Positions 1 to 7,979 of a stretch of 17,900 nt of DNA are shown here, one piece after another. The position numbers and the translations under genes are program-made. The stretch is taken from assembly GCA_024710675.1 (NCBI GenBank), contig JANJUH010000428.1, positions 1-17,900 of the forward strand, in the 5' to 3' direction. The stretch's first letter is position 1; each line of letters starts with the position of its first letter. Origin of the DNA: Lysobacterales bacterium. Its GTDB lineage: Bacteria; Pseudomonadota; Gammaproteobacteria; Xanthomonadales; SZUA-5. Below the pieces are notes generated by a model that was given only the letters and a program-made list of their open reading frames with translations, did no database searches and was not told where the DNA came from.

Positions 1-15
1 GGCGGGCCGGCCGGA

Positions 16-522
16 TCAGGCAGCGACTTGCGAGCCTTCGAGCTGGTCCTCGGGCAGATTGACCTTGTTGTAGTCACCGAGCACCCGCATCAGCAGGATC
101 ACGCGTTCGGAGCCGTCGTGGGTCAGGAAGACCCCACCGAACTCCTCGAGCCCATTCTCCGCGAACTTCTGCGCGACTTCCTGGCGGGCCGCCGCGTTCA
201 GGCGGATCACGCCGGAACCCTTGTCGCCACGCGCCTGCAGTTCGCCGATCACCTCCGGCGGAACTTCGGCTGGCTCGAGGCCAAAGCGCACCAGGTTGCG
301 CACGCCGCGAGTGGAGCGCACCCGGGCGAGGTTGTCGGTCATCGGGTTCGCGTGCAGGAAGAGGTAATTCGGGAACAGCGATTCGACGCGGTCGACCAGA
401 CCCTTGGCCGTGCGCAGTGTGCGCCGGATGCGCGGATAAAGGCAGACGTAGCCTTCCTTGGTCAGGTGCTCGACGGCACGCACTTCCTCGCGCGGACGGG
501 TGTTGACGACATACCACTTCAC
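16..522 (-). CDS. rfaH: RfaH-type transcription antitermination protein (NusG family)
   Basis: This 168-residue protein is close to the length of E. coli RfaH (162). RfaH binds elongating RNA polymerase and suppresses pausing and termination in long operons for surface polysaccharide and similar products. The NGN domain begins with WYVVNTRPREE and contains the RfaH-like stretches LFPNYLF (about residue 60) and TRGVRNLVRFG followed by EVPPEVI. I chose a GTG start at 522 because AGGAGG lies 8 nt upstream (531-536 on the plus strand). The frame stays open far upstream, but that part is antisense to uxs and not family-like. The C-terminal domain is odd: the usual KOW motif (GDxVxVxxGPFxG) is replaced by a charged segment, RQEVAQKFAENGLEEFGGVF. 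The gene lies 203 bp downstream of uxs on the same strand, so its own promoter is possible. The RfaH assignment over generic NusG paralogues is likely but not certain. Confidence 0.87.
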   Translation of the reverse strand: MKWYVVNTRPREEVRAVEHLTKEGYVCLYPRIRRTLRTAKGLVDRVESLFPNYLFLHANPMTDNLARVRSTRGVRNLVRFGLEPAEVPPEVIGELQARGDKGSGVIRLNAAARQEVAQKFAENGLEEFGGVFLTHDGSERVILLMRVLGDYNKVNLPEDQLEGSQVAA

Positions 523-530
523 GATCGCGT

Positions 531-536
531 CCTCCT
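531..536 (-). promoter_or_regulatory. Shine-Dalgarno sequence fixing the GTG start of rfaH
   Basis: On the minus strand AGGAGG stands 8 nt before GTG AAG TGG. The first residues then match the NGN start of RfaH/NusG proteins. No ATG in the open frame gives a family-like N-terminus. Confidence 0.75.
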
Positions 537-652
537 GTGTCCTGCCCGGACCGAAGCGACCCTTCTCGCGCAACCGAACGCAATCGCGGGCATGGGCCCG
601 TATGCGTCGGAGTGCAGGTCGAATCGAACCGGCAGATGCCGTGGGGGACAGG

Positions 653-658
653 ATTTTA
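653..658 (-). promoter_or_regulatory. rfaH: Possible -10 element ahead of rfaH
   Basis: On the minus strand TAAAAT occurs about 130 nt upstream of the rfaH GTG, in a gap that is otherwise very G+C-rich. No good -35 hexamer lies 16-18 nt before it. This is only a weak suggestion that rfaH has its own promoter besides read-through from uxs. Confidence 0.2.
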
Positions 659-725
659 CGGGAAAGCCGCCGCCCCCGCCATTCTTGACGGGAGCGCCGG
701 AACCTGCACCCGCCCCCGCCCGTGT

Positions 726-1691
<966 letters not shown>

Positions 1692-1701
1692 GCCCTGCTC
1701 C

Positions 1702-3048
1702 TCAGACGAAGGCCGGATGGGCGACGCTGCGCCCGCGACCGATACCGTAGTAACTCAGGCCCGCGGCCTCGACCGTGGCCGGGTCGTAGATGTTGCGGCC
1801 ATCAAAGATCACCCTGGCCGCCAGGGCCTTGGCCAGCTCGGAGAAATCCGGGCTCCAGAACTCCTTCCACTCGGTCACCAGCGCCAGCCCGTCGGCGCCT
1901 TCGAGCGCCTCGAGGGCGTCTTCGGCCAGCATAAGGTCCGCGCGCTCGCCGTAGATGCGCTGTGTCTCGTGGCGGGCTTCGGGATCGTAGGCGCGAACCT
2001 TCGCGCCAGCGGCCCACAAGGCCTCCATCAGCCGCCGGCTCGGCGCCTCGCGCATGTCGTCGGTGTTCGGCTTGAAGGACAGGCCCCAGAGCGCGATCGT
2101 GCGGCCTTCGAGCGAGCCGAAATGCCGCTGCATCAGCTCGAAGAGCTTGGATTTCTGGTCGTGGTTGACGGCCTCGACGGCATCGAGGATGCGCGTGTCA
2201 TAGCCCACGGTGCGCGCGGTCCGGCCGAGCGCCTGCACGTCCTTGGGGAAGCAGGAGCCACCGTAGCCCATGCCCGGGTAGATGAAGGCATAGCCGATAC
2301 GCGGATCCGAACCGATGCCCAGGCGCACCGCCTCGACGTCGGCGCCGACGCGCTCGGCGATGTTCGCCACTTCGTTCATGAAGCTGATCTTGGTCGCCAG
2401 CATCGCATTGGCAGCGTACTTGGTCAGCTCGGCGCTGCGCTCGTCCATCAGCACCATGCGCTCGTGATTGCGGTTGAAGGGACCGTACAGGGTCTTCAGT
2501 GCCGCGATCGCACGCTGGCTGCGGGTGCCGATGACGATGCGATCGGGCTTCATGCAGTCCTTGACCGCATCGCCTTCCTTGAGGAACTCGGGGTTGGAGA
2601 CGACGTCGTACTCGATGCCGGCACCGCGCGCCGCCAGCTCACGCCCGATGGCCGCGCGCACGCGATCGGCGGTGCCGACCGGCACGGTCGACTTGTTGAC
2701 GACCACGGCGTAGTGATCGAGGTGGCGACCGATCTCGGCGCCTACGGCCAGCACGTAGCGCAAGTCGGCGCTGCCGTCCTCGTCGGGCGGCGTGCCGACG
2801 GCAATGAAGATGACCTCGCCGTGCTCGATCGCCGTCTTCGCGTCGGTGGTGAAACGCAGGTTGCCGGCTTCATGGTTGCGCAGGACGAGGTCCTCGAGCC
2901 CGGGCTCATAGATCGGGATCTCACCCTGGTTGAGGCGCTCGATCTTGCCGGCATCGATGTCGACGCAGACCACATGGTTACCCACTTCCGCCAGGCAGGC
3001 GCCGGTGACCAGTCCCACATAGCCGGTACCGAAAATCGCGACTTTCAT
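1702..3048 (-). CDS. ugd: UDP-glucose 6-dehydrogenase
   Basis: The 448-residue enzyme oxidises UDP-glucose to UDP-glucuronate with two NAD+ in the cytosol. The NAD site GTGYVG lies at residues 7-12. Central motifs include the NKSTVPVGT loop (118-126), EFLKEGDAVKDC (154-165), and Lys220 in the helix YAANAMLATKISFMNE. The catalytic cysteine is Cys266 in GYGGSCFPKD, and a C-terminal UDP-binding domain follows. Length is typical of the bacterial UGD family. I chose ATG at 3048: GAGGAG stands about 7 nt upstream, and the open frame before it (to 3117) encodes a non-family extension. The gene is first of the ugd-uxs pair and supplies the substrate of uxs. It is separated from the upstream isomerase gene by two hairpins. 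Confidence 0.96.
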   Translation of the reverse strand: MKVAIFGTGYVGLVTGACLAEVGNHVVCVDIDAGKIERLNQGEIPIYEPGLEDLVLRNHEAGNLRFTTDAKTAIEHGEVIFIAVGTPPDEDGSADLRYVLAVGAEIGRHLDHYAVVVNKSTVPVGTADRVRAAIGRELAARGAGIEYDVVSNPEFLKEGDAVKDCMKPDRIVIGTRSQRAIAALKTLYGPFNRNHERMVLMDERSAELTKYAANAMLATKISFMNEVANIAERVGADVEAVRLGIGSDPRIGYAFIYPGMGYGGSCFPKDVQALGRTARTVGYDTRILDAVEAVNHDQKSKLFELMQRHFGSLEGRTIALWGLSFKPNTDDMREAPSRRLMEALWAAGAKVRAYDPEARHETQRIYGERADLMLAEDALEALEGADGLALVTEWKEFWSPDFSELAKALAARVIFDGRNIYDPATVEAAGLSYYGIGRGRSVAHPAFV

Positions 3049-3120
3049 CAGGATCTCCTCGATGGCGGTCCACCGCGGCCAGCCCCCTTCCGACCGAACG
3101 ACGCGCAGACCCTGCAAACA

Positions 3121-3147
3121 CGGACGGCCGGGATCCCCGGCCGCCCG
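3121..3147 (-). terminator. Probable Rho-independent-type terminator after the FKBP isomerase gene
   Basis: A 12-bp stem with one mismatch and a 3-nt loop (arms 3121-3132 and 3136-3147) lies 38 bp beyond the isomerase stop. On the minus strand it is followed by TGTTTGC, a poor but present T-rich tail. It would insulate ugd from the upstream gene. Confidence 0.5.
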
Positions 3148-3155
3148 CGACTCGC

Positions 3156-3174
3156 CCCGGCGCTTTCGGCCGGG
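3156..3174 (-). terminator. Second hairpin between the FKBP isomerase gene and ugd
   Basis: Arms CCCGGC (3156-3161) and GCCGGG (3169-3174) enclose a 7-nt loop, 10 bp after the isomerase stop. No T-tract follows directly. It may act with the hairpin at 3121-3147 or protect the mRNA 3' end. Confidence 0.35.
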
Positions 3175-3184
3175 ACGACGATGC

Positions 3185-3889
3185 TCAGTTCAGGATCTCG
3201 AGCAGTTCGACCTCGAAGATCAGCACTTCGTTCGGGCCGATGTTCGGCGGCGAACCACGCTCGCCGTAGGCCAGGTTGCCCGGGATGTAGAGCTTGTACT
3301 TGCTACCCACCGGCATCAGCTGCAGCGCCTCGGTCCAACCCTGGATCACGCCGTTCAGCGGGAAGGTCGCCGGCTGACCACGATCGATGCTGGAGTCGAA
3401 CTTCTTGCCCTCGATCGTGGTGCCCACGTAGTGCACCTTGACCTGGTCGTTCTCCTTGGGCTTCGGACCGGAGCCTTCCTTGATGACCTGGTACTGCAGG
3501 CCGCTCTCGGTGGTCTTCACGCCTTCGGCGGTCTTGTTCTTCGCCAGGAATTCCTCGCCCTTCTTGAGGTTCTCGCCGGCCGCCTTCTGCTGACGCTCGG
3601 CGCGCGCCTGCTGGACGCGCTGGTTGAACTCGGTGAAGGCCTGCTGCATCTCCTCTTCGGTCAGCAGAGTGGGGCCGCCGGCAAAGGTGTCGGCCAAGCC
3701 CTTCTGCAGCAAAGCGATGTCGATATCGTCCTTGATCTCCTGCAACTGGCGGCCATACATCATGCCGACCATGTAGCTGTGGCGATCCTTGTCGGTCTTC
3801 AGCGACGGGTCGGCCGCGCTGGCCGGGGTGGCGGAGAAGGTGGCGGCCAGGGCAAGCGCGAGAGCGCTCGGGAGGAGCAGGGACTTCAT
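3185..3889 (-). CDS. fkpA: Periplasmic FKBP-type peptidyl-prolyl cis-trans isomerase (Mip/FkpA type)
   Basis: The 234-residue protein begins with a clear signal peptide: K2, a hydrophobic run of Leu/Ala, and probable cleavage near ASA-AD at residues 25-26. It should therefore act in the periplasm or outer envelope, speeding prolyl isomerisation and chaperoning envelope proteins. Residues about 30-125 form a charged, helical Mip/FkpA-type dimerisation region (MVGMMYGRQLQ, FNQRVQQARAERQQKA). The FKBP domain fills about 127-234, with VKVHYVGTTIEGKKFDSS, VIQGWTEAL, YIPGNLAYGERG and the final FEVELLEI strand. Length matches Mip (about 233) better than E. coli FkpA (270). The ATG at 3889 has AAGGA about 8-9 nt upstream. 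The gene is divergent from the ABC-F gene and is followed by hairpins, so it is probably monocistronic. Confidence 0.92.
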   Translation of the reverse strand: MKSLLLPSALALALAATFSATPASAADPSLKTDKDRHSYMVGMMYGRQLQEIKDDIDIALLQKGLADTFAGGPTLLTEEEMQQAFTEFNQRVQQARAERQQKAAGENLKKGEEFLAKNKTAEGVKTTESGLQYQVIKEGSGPKPKENDQVKVHYVGTTIEGKKFDSSIDRGQPATFPLNGVIQGWTEALQLMPVGSKYKLYIPGNLAYGERGSPPNIGPNEVLIFEVELLEILN

Positions 3890-3956
3890 CGGGTGGATCC
3901 TTGGGTACGGGAGGTGGGTGGTACGACAGCGAAATGGGCAAGCGGGCGACCGTGAG

Positions 3957-3986
3957 TTCAGTTGCCGACTTCAAGCCCGCTATTCT
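3957..3986 (+). promoter_or_regulatory. Weak candidate promoter for the leader ORF and ABC-F gene
   Basis: TATTCT at 3981-3986 resembles a -10 box and lies 18 nt after TTCAGT (3957-3962), a poor -35 match. It is 28 nt upstream of the leader ORF, within the 172-bp gap between divergent genes. Confidence 0.25.
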
Positions 3987-4014
3987 GCGGCGCAACAGCC
4001 GACAAGGGCAAACC

Positions 4015-4065
4015 ATGAAAAGTTCCCCTGTTTCGCAGCCTCGAGCTTGCGGGACGACGCGATGA
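4015..4065 (+). CDS. Putative 16-codon leader peptide overlapping the ABC-F start
   Basis: A short ORF, MKSSPVSQPRACGTTR, starts at ATG 4015 with AAGGG about 7 nt upstream, a better ribosome site than that of the gene behind it. Its TGA (4063-4065) overlaps the ATG of the ABC-F gene (4062-4064) as ATGA, the classic arrangement for translational coupling. The two frames differ. A modest hairpin (4034-4051) lies inside the ORF, just before the weak GGGACG that would serve the downstream start. Several antibiotic-resistance ABC-F genes of Gram-positive bacteria are controlled by short upstream ORFs. A parallel role here is inference. The ORF is too short to judge by codon use and could be chance. 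Confidence 0.4.
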   Translation: MKSSPVSQPRACGTTR

Positions 4066-5933
4066 TCCGTGCGCAGGACCTGGTGCTCGCGCGCGGCAGC
4101 CGCACGCTGATCAGCGGCGCGCGCTTCGACATCCCGCCCGGCGCACGCGTCGGCATCGTTGGCCGCAACGGCACCGGCAAGTCCATCCTGTTCGCGGCAA
4201 TGGCCGGGCGGCTCGAGCCCGAGTCGGGCTCGCTGCTGGTGCCCTCGCACTGGACCCAGGCCAGTGTCGCCCAATCCATGCCCGAGGGCAGCGCGAGCGC
4301 GCTGGCCTATGCACTGGCGGGAGATGCCGAATTGCTCGCCATCCGTGAGCGCTACACGGCCGCGCAGGATTCGGGCGACGGCCACGAGGTCGGGCGCCTG
4401 GCGGAAGCACTGGACCAGGCCGGAAGCTGGGATGCCGAGGCGCGCTGCGCGCAACTGCTGCGCGGGCTCGGCTTCTCGGATGCCGACCTGACCCGAGCGG
4501 TCGATGAATTCTCCGGCGGCTGGCGCATGCGCCTGGCCCTGGCCCGCACGCTGATGTGCCGCTCGGACCTGCTGTTGCTCGACGAGCCCACCAACCACCT
4601 CGATCTGGATACCGTGCTGTGGCTGGAGGGCTGGCTCAGGCGCTATCGCGGCACGCTGCTGGTGATCTCGCACGACCGCGATTTCCTCGATGCGGTCTGC
4701 ACCCATACCTTGCACCTCGACGGCGAATCCGCCGAGCTCTACGCCGGCGCCTTCAGCGCCTTCGCCCGCCAGCGCCAGGCGCGCATCGAGCAGGCACGGC
4801 GCGAGGCCGCCGAGGTGGCCGCCCGCCGCGCCCACCTGCAGCGCTTCATCGATCGCTTCAAGGCCAAAGCGAGCAAGGCGCGCCAGGCGCAGAGCCGGGT
4901 CAAGCAGCTCGAGAAGCTCGAGTCCGCGCCGGTGCCGGCCACGGAGGGCGAGGTCCACTGGCAGGTACCCCAGCCCACGAAGCTGCCCGACCCGCTGCTG
5001 GTGCTCGACGAAGTCGAAGCCGGATACGGCGACACGCCGATCCTGACCGGCGTCTCGCTGCATCTCGCGCCCGGCGAGCGCATCGGCCTGCTCGGGCGCA
5101 ACGGCACGGGCAAGTCCACGCTGATGAAGCTGGTGGCCGGCGTGCTGGCGCCGATGGCCGGCGAACGCAAGACGGCGCGTGACCTGGTGATCGGCTATTT
5201 CGCGCAGTCAGGCGTCGAGGAACTCCCCGCCGCGGCCACCCCGCTGAACCTGCTGCTCGAACGCATGCCGGCGCTCAGCGACCAGCAGGCGCGCGACTAC
5301 CTCGGCGGCTTCGGTTACGGCGGCGAGCTGGCGACGACACCGCTCGGGCCGCGCTCCGGCGGCGAAAAGGCGCGCCTGACGCTGGCGCTGCTGCTGGTCA
5401 ACAAGCCCAACCTGATCCTGCTCGACGAACCGACCAACCACCTCGACATGGCGGCCCGCGCCGCGCTGGTCGAGGCGCTGGCGGACTTCCCGGGCGCGGT
5501 GGTGCTGGTCAGCCACGATCGCGCGCTGATCGAAAGCTGCTGCGAGCGATACCTGCGCGTGCATCGCGGCCGCGTGGCGGCCTTCGATGACGACCTCGAC
5601 GCCTATGCCGAGGCGCTCCGGATCGAAACCGCCGAGGCCGGCCGCCGTCCGGAGACACCCGCCGACGCCGGCCCTCGCCCGCTCTCGCCCGCCGACCACA
5701 AGGAACGCAAGGCGTTGGCCAATCGCCTCAAGCGCATCGAGGAACAGGTGCAGAAGCTGACGCTGGCCGAGCAAGCGGCCGAGCGCGCGCTGGCCGAGGC
5801 CTCGCAACACCGCGGCCATGACGCGATGGAACTGGTGCGCCTGGAAGCCGAACGCGCCGCCGCCGCCGAAGCGCGCGAAACCGCCGAGCTGGAGTGGCTG
5901 GAACTGGCGGAGAAGATCGAGTCCATGGGCTAG
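4062..5933 (+). CDS. yheS: ABC-F family ATPase, YheS-like ribosome-associated protein
   Basis: The 623-residue protein has two ABC ATPase domains and no membrane segments, the hallmark of ABC-F factors. These bind the ribosomal E site and relieve stalled or inhibited translation. Domain 1 has Walker A GRNGTGKS (34-41), signature FSGGWRMR (about 150) and Walker B LLLLDEPTNHLDLD (about 170). The charged helical linker that contacts P-site tRNA follows at about 240-290. Domain 2 has Walker A GRNGTGKS (about 345), signature RSGGEKARL (about 430) and LILLDEPTNHLDMA (about 452). A charged coiled-coil tail covers about 545-623. Length, the WRMRL signature and the linker agree closely with E. coli YheS (637). 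I chose ATG 4062 because the protein then begins like YheS. The open frame back to 3789 runs over the divergent gene and is not family-like. The start has only a weak Shine-Dalgarno and overlaps a leader ORF. Confidence 0.93.
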   Translation: MIRAQDLVLARGSRTLISGARFDIPPGARVGIVGRNGTGKSILFAAMAGRLEPESGSLLVPSHWTQASVAQSMPEGSASALAYALAGDAELLAIRERYTAAQDSGDGHEVGRLAEALDQAGSWDAEARCAQLLRGLGFSDADLTRAVDEFSGGWRMRLALARTLMCRSDLLLLDEPTNHLDLDTVLWLEGWLRRYRGTLLVISHDRDFLDAVCTHTLHLDGESAELYAGAFSAFARQRQARIEQARREAAEVAARRAHLQRFIDRFKAKASKARQAQSRVKQLEKLESAPVPATEGEVHWQVPQPTKLPDPLLVLDEVEAGYGDTPILTGVSLHLAPGERIGLLGRNGTGKSTLMKLVAGVLAPMAGERKTARDLVIGYFAQSGVEELPAAATPLNLLLERMPALSDQQARDYLGGFGYGGELATTPLGPRSGGEKARLTLALLLVNKPNLILLDEPTNHLDMAARAALVEALADFPGAVVLVSHDRALIESCCERYLRVHRGRVAAFDDDLDAYAEALRIETAEAGRRPETPADAGPRPLSPADHKERKALANRLKRIEEQVQKLTLAEQAAERALAEASQHRGHDAMELVRLEAERAAAAEARETAELEWLELAEKIESMG

Positions 5934-5944
5934 CGACACCAACC

Positions 5945-6010
5945 GTAGGAGCGCCCTCTGGGCGCGATCAATCCGCGGCAAGCCCATTCGCGACCGGAGG
6001 GCGCTCCTAC
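5945..6010. repeat. REP-like inverted doublet, family A copy 1
   Basis: Two REP units face each other. The left begins GTAGGAGCGCCCTC and the right ends GAGGGCGCTCCTAC, a perfect 14-bp inverted match. Each unit has a GTAG head and an inner stem, GCGCCC-TCT-GGGCGC in the left unit. This form resembles the GTAG-headed REPs tied to RAYT transposases in Pseudomonas and Stenotrophomonas. It lies 11 bp after the ABC-F stop and may also stabilise or end that mRNA. Confidence 0.8.
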
Positions 6011-6038
6011 TCCCCAGAGCCATGCACCGCCGCACCCG

Positions 6039-6105
6039 CAGGAGCGCCCTCTGGGCGCGATCACGCTCTGCCGCAGGCCCTTTCGCGCGCAGAGCGCGCT
6101 CCTAC
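6039..6105. repeat. REP-like inverted doublet, family A copy 2
   Basis: The left unit, CAGGAGCGCCCTCTGGGCGC, repeats that of the first doublet apart from its first bases. The right unit, read on the minus strand, is GTAGGAGCGCGCTCTGCGCG. Its inner stem GCGCGC/GCGCGC shows paired changes relative to GCGCCC/GGGCGC, so the hairpin is kept while its sequence changes. It stands 28 bp from copy 1, forming a small cluster. Confidence 0.8.
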
Positions 6106-6162
6106 GAAGATCCCTGCGCCCGACCTGATCCCGCCCGATTGCCGCAAGCCACGGCGCACACG

Positions 6163-6192
6163 CCCCAGCCCCAGACCCCAGACCCCAGCCCC
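6163..6192. repeat. C-rich 6/7-mer tandem repeat (G-tracts on the minus strand)
   Basis: Five CCCC tracts recur at spacings of 6, 7, 7 and 6 nt, as CCCCAG or CCCCAGA units. On the minus strand this is GGGG(T)CTG, like the array at 8854-8880. Four or more G-tracts with short loops fit a G-quadruplex motif. It lies between the REP cluster and the amylase upstream region. Confidence 0.65.
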
Positions 6193-6214
6193 GCTTTCGC
6201 ATTCCCCATGAATA

Positions 6215-6230
6215 CGATTGCAACCAATCG
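6215..6230. promoter_or_regulatory. Possible operator palindrome upstream of the amylase gene
   Basis: CGATTG-CAAC-CAATCG is a perfect 6-bp inverted repeat with a 4-nt spacer, 100 bp before the amylase ATG. It sits in a short A+T-richer stretch (about 6205-6255) likely to hold the promoter. LacI-family regulators bind palindromes of similar size near carbohydrate genes. No regulator gene is present, so the link is a guess. Confidence 0.3.
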
Positions 6231-6330
6231 TTGTTCAGTCCCGATTTGATTACGCTGCGCACCGCGGCCGAGGGGTCGGTCGCGCACGGTCGCGGGGAGC
6301 GGCCGACATTCAAACCGGGGAGGTTGCCAC

Positions 6331-7743
6331 ATGCTGAAGTCCGATACGGCCGCGCTGCGGTCGCTGGGTGCGCTTGCGCTGCTGTCCGCCACATCGCTGC
6401 TGTCCGCGCCATCCGCGCAGGCCGAAGTGATCCTGCACGCCTTCAACTGGCCCTACGCCACCGTCCAGGCCCGCGCCGCCGAAATCAAGTCGCTCGGCTA
6501 CGCCAGCGTGCTGGTCGCGCCGCCCGTTAAGAGCGAGGGCACCGCCTGGTGGGCGCGCTACCAGCCGCAGGATTACCGCGTCATCGAACACCCGCTCGGC
6601 AACACCGACAGCTTCAAGGCGATGAGCAACGCGCTGCGCGCACAGGGCGTCAAGGTCTACGCCGACATCGTGCTCAACCACATGGCCAACGAAGCCTGGA
6701 AGCGTCCGGACCTCAACTATCCCGGCCAGCAGATCCTCTACCTGTACGCCTCGAACACCACCTACTGGAACCGCCAGAAGCTCTTCGGTGACCTGCGCTA
6801 CAACTTCCTGTCGCAGTTCGACTTCGGCCCGGCGCAGTGCATCGGTGACTACACCAACGTCTGGCAGGTGCAGAACTGGCGGCTGTGCGGCGGCAATGGT
6901 GATGTCGGCCTGCCTGACCTCGTCCCCAACACCTGGGTGGTGCCGCAACAGCAGGCCTACCTGACGGCGCTCAAGGGCCTGGGCGTCACCGGCTTCCGCG
7001 TCGATGCGGCCAAACACATGTCGAACAGCCAGATCAACGCGGTGTTCACCCCGGCGATCAAGTCGGGCGTGCATGTCTTCGGGGAAATCATCACCGGCGG
7101 CGGCGCCGGCGAACTCGAGCACGACCGATTCCTGCGCCCCTATCTCGACGGCACCGACCACGGCGCCTACGACTTCCCGCTGTTCGCGCAGATCCGCGCC
7201 GCCTTCGGTTTCGGCGGCAGCATGAACCGGCTGGTCGATCCGGCAGCCTATGGGCAGGCCCTGCCCGGCTCGCGCGCGATCACCTTCACCGTCACCCACG
7301 ACATCCCGAACAACGCGGGCTTCCGTTACCAGATCATGGACCCGACCGACGAGAAGCTCGCCTATGCCTACGTGATGGGCCGCAATGGCGGCGTGCCGCT
7401 GCTCTATTCGGACAACAACGAGAGTGGCGACAACCGCTGGGTCAACGCCTACCGGCGCACGGACCTGGCGCAGATGATCCGCTTCCACAATGCCAACCAG
7501 GGCAATGACATGCAGGTCCTGTCCTACGGCGACTGCCACATCCTCTTCCGCCGGGGCAGCCGCGGCATCGTCGGCATCAACAAGTGCGGCAGCACCGTCA
7601 ACGCCACCGTCGGCATGAACAACAGCGTGCTGTGGTGGAACACCGACTATCGCGACGTGCTGACCGGCAACGTGACCCGGATCCGCTCCTCCAGCCACAC
7701 CTTCAGCCTGCCGGGGCGGACGGCGCGGATGTGGATGCGTTGA
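6331..7743 (+). CDS. Secreted alpha-amylase, glycoside hydrolase family 13
   Basis: The 470-residue enzyme should hydrolyse internal alpha-1,4 bonds of starch or glycogen outside the cytoplasm. A signal peptide covers residues 1-31, with probable cleavage after SAQA, and the mature form starts EVILHAFNW. The four GH13 regions are intact: DIVLNH (112-117), GFRVDAAKH (221-229) with nucleophile Asp225, FGEI with acid/base Glu252, and VTHD (321-324) with transition-state Asp324. Four cysteines (in AQCIG, RLCGG, GDCHI and NKCGS) may form disulfides after export. A beta-rich domain C fills about the last 80 residues. No starch-binding module is visible. The sequence and size recall the Xanthomonas and Aeromonas alpha-amylases, placed in subfamily GH13_27 as I remember it. 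GGGGAGG about 8 nt upstream supports ATG 6331. The gene stands alone, with no maltodextrin genes beside it. Confidence 0.94.
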   Translation: MLKSDTAALRSLGALALLSATSLLSAPSAQAEVILHAFNWPYATVQARAAEIKSLGYASVLVAPPVKSEGTAWWARYQPQDYRVIEHPLGNTDSFKAMSNALRAQGVKVYADIVLNHMANEAWKRPDLNYPGQQILYLYASNTTYWNRQKLFGDLRYNFLSQFDFGPAQCIGDYTNVWQVQNWRLCGGNGDVGLPDLVPNTWVVPQQQAYLTALKGLGVTGFRVDAAKHMSNSQINAVFTPAIKSGVHVFGEIITGGGAGELEHDRFLRPYLDGTDHGAYDFPLFAQIRAAFGFGGSMNRLVDPAAYGQALPGSRAITFTVTHDIPNNAGFRYQIMDPTDEKLAYAYVMGRNGGVPLLYSDNNESGDNRWVNAYRRTDLAQMIRFHNANQGNDMQVLSYGDCHILFRRGSRGIVGINKCGSTVNATVGMNNSVLWWNTDYRDVLTGNVTRIRSSSHTFSLPGRTARMWMR

Positions 7744-7749
7744 GGCAGG

Positions 7750-7786
7750 GACGGGTCCGGGCACCCGGGAAGAGCCCGGGTCCGTC
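7750..7786. terminator. Strong hairpin between amylase and thyA, terminator-like
   Basis: A 13-bp stem (arms 7750-7762 and 7774-7786, two G-U wobbles as RNA on the plus strand) with an 11-nt loop starts 6 bp after the amylase stop. No T-tract follows on either strand, so it may protect the mRNA end or act with Rho rather than end transcription alone. Confidence 0.45.
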
Positions 7787-7839
7787 AAGGACGACCGGGG
7801 GCGAAGACAAGCATCGCTGCGGCGAGCGGCTGTGCGCTT

Positions 7840-7907
7840 GTGGGTCCGGATTCATCCGGACTCTCTCCAGCACCGAGCAGAAGCGCCCGGATGAATCCGG
7901 ACCGACA
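7840..7907. repeat. REP-like inverted doublet, family B
   Basis: The left unit holds the palindrome GTCCGGATTCATCCGGAC (7-bp stem, TTCA loop) behind a GTGGG head and before a CTCTCC tail. The right unit is the same element inverted, from about 7884 to 7907. It lies between the convergent amylase and thyA genes. The third unit of this gap is at 7924. Confidence 0.75.
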
Positions 7908-7923
7908 TAAACCTCGCAAACCG

Positions 7924-7955
7924 GTGGGTCGGCATTCATGCCGACGCTTCTGCCC
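7924..7955 (+). repeat. Single REP-like unit, family B
   Basis: GTGGG is followed by GTCGGCA-TTCA-TGCCGAC-like pairing (7-bp stem from 7928 to 7945) and then GCTTCT. Compared with the unit at 7840 the stem bases differ on both sides together, while head and loop are unchanged. No inverted partner is seen before the thyA stop at 7980. Confidence 0.65.
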
Positions 7956-7979
7956 ATCACCGCCGACCACTCCGCACCC

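Noticed and set aside
612..650. A GGTTCGATTC string on the minus strand resembling a tRNA T-loop
   Set aside because: The flanks do not form the 5-bp T stem, and no acceptor or anticodon arm can be folded.
3049..3184. An E. coli-type ops element for RfaH upstream of ugd
   Set aside because: I did not find the GGCGGTAGCGTG-like sequence on the minus strand of this gap.
3789..4061. N-terminal extension of the ABC-F protein
   Set aside because: It covers the divergent FKBP gene start, and the protein matches YheS from ATG 4062.
5945..6192. CRISPR array or transposon ends
   Set aside because: The units are inverted hairpins without equal spacers, and no cas, transposase or target duplication is visible.
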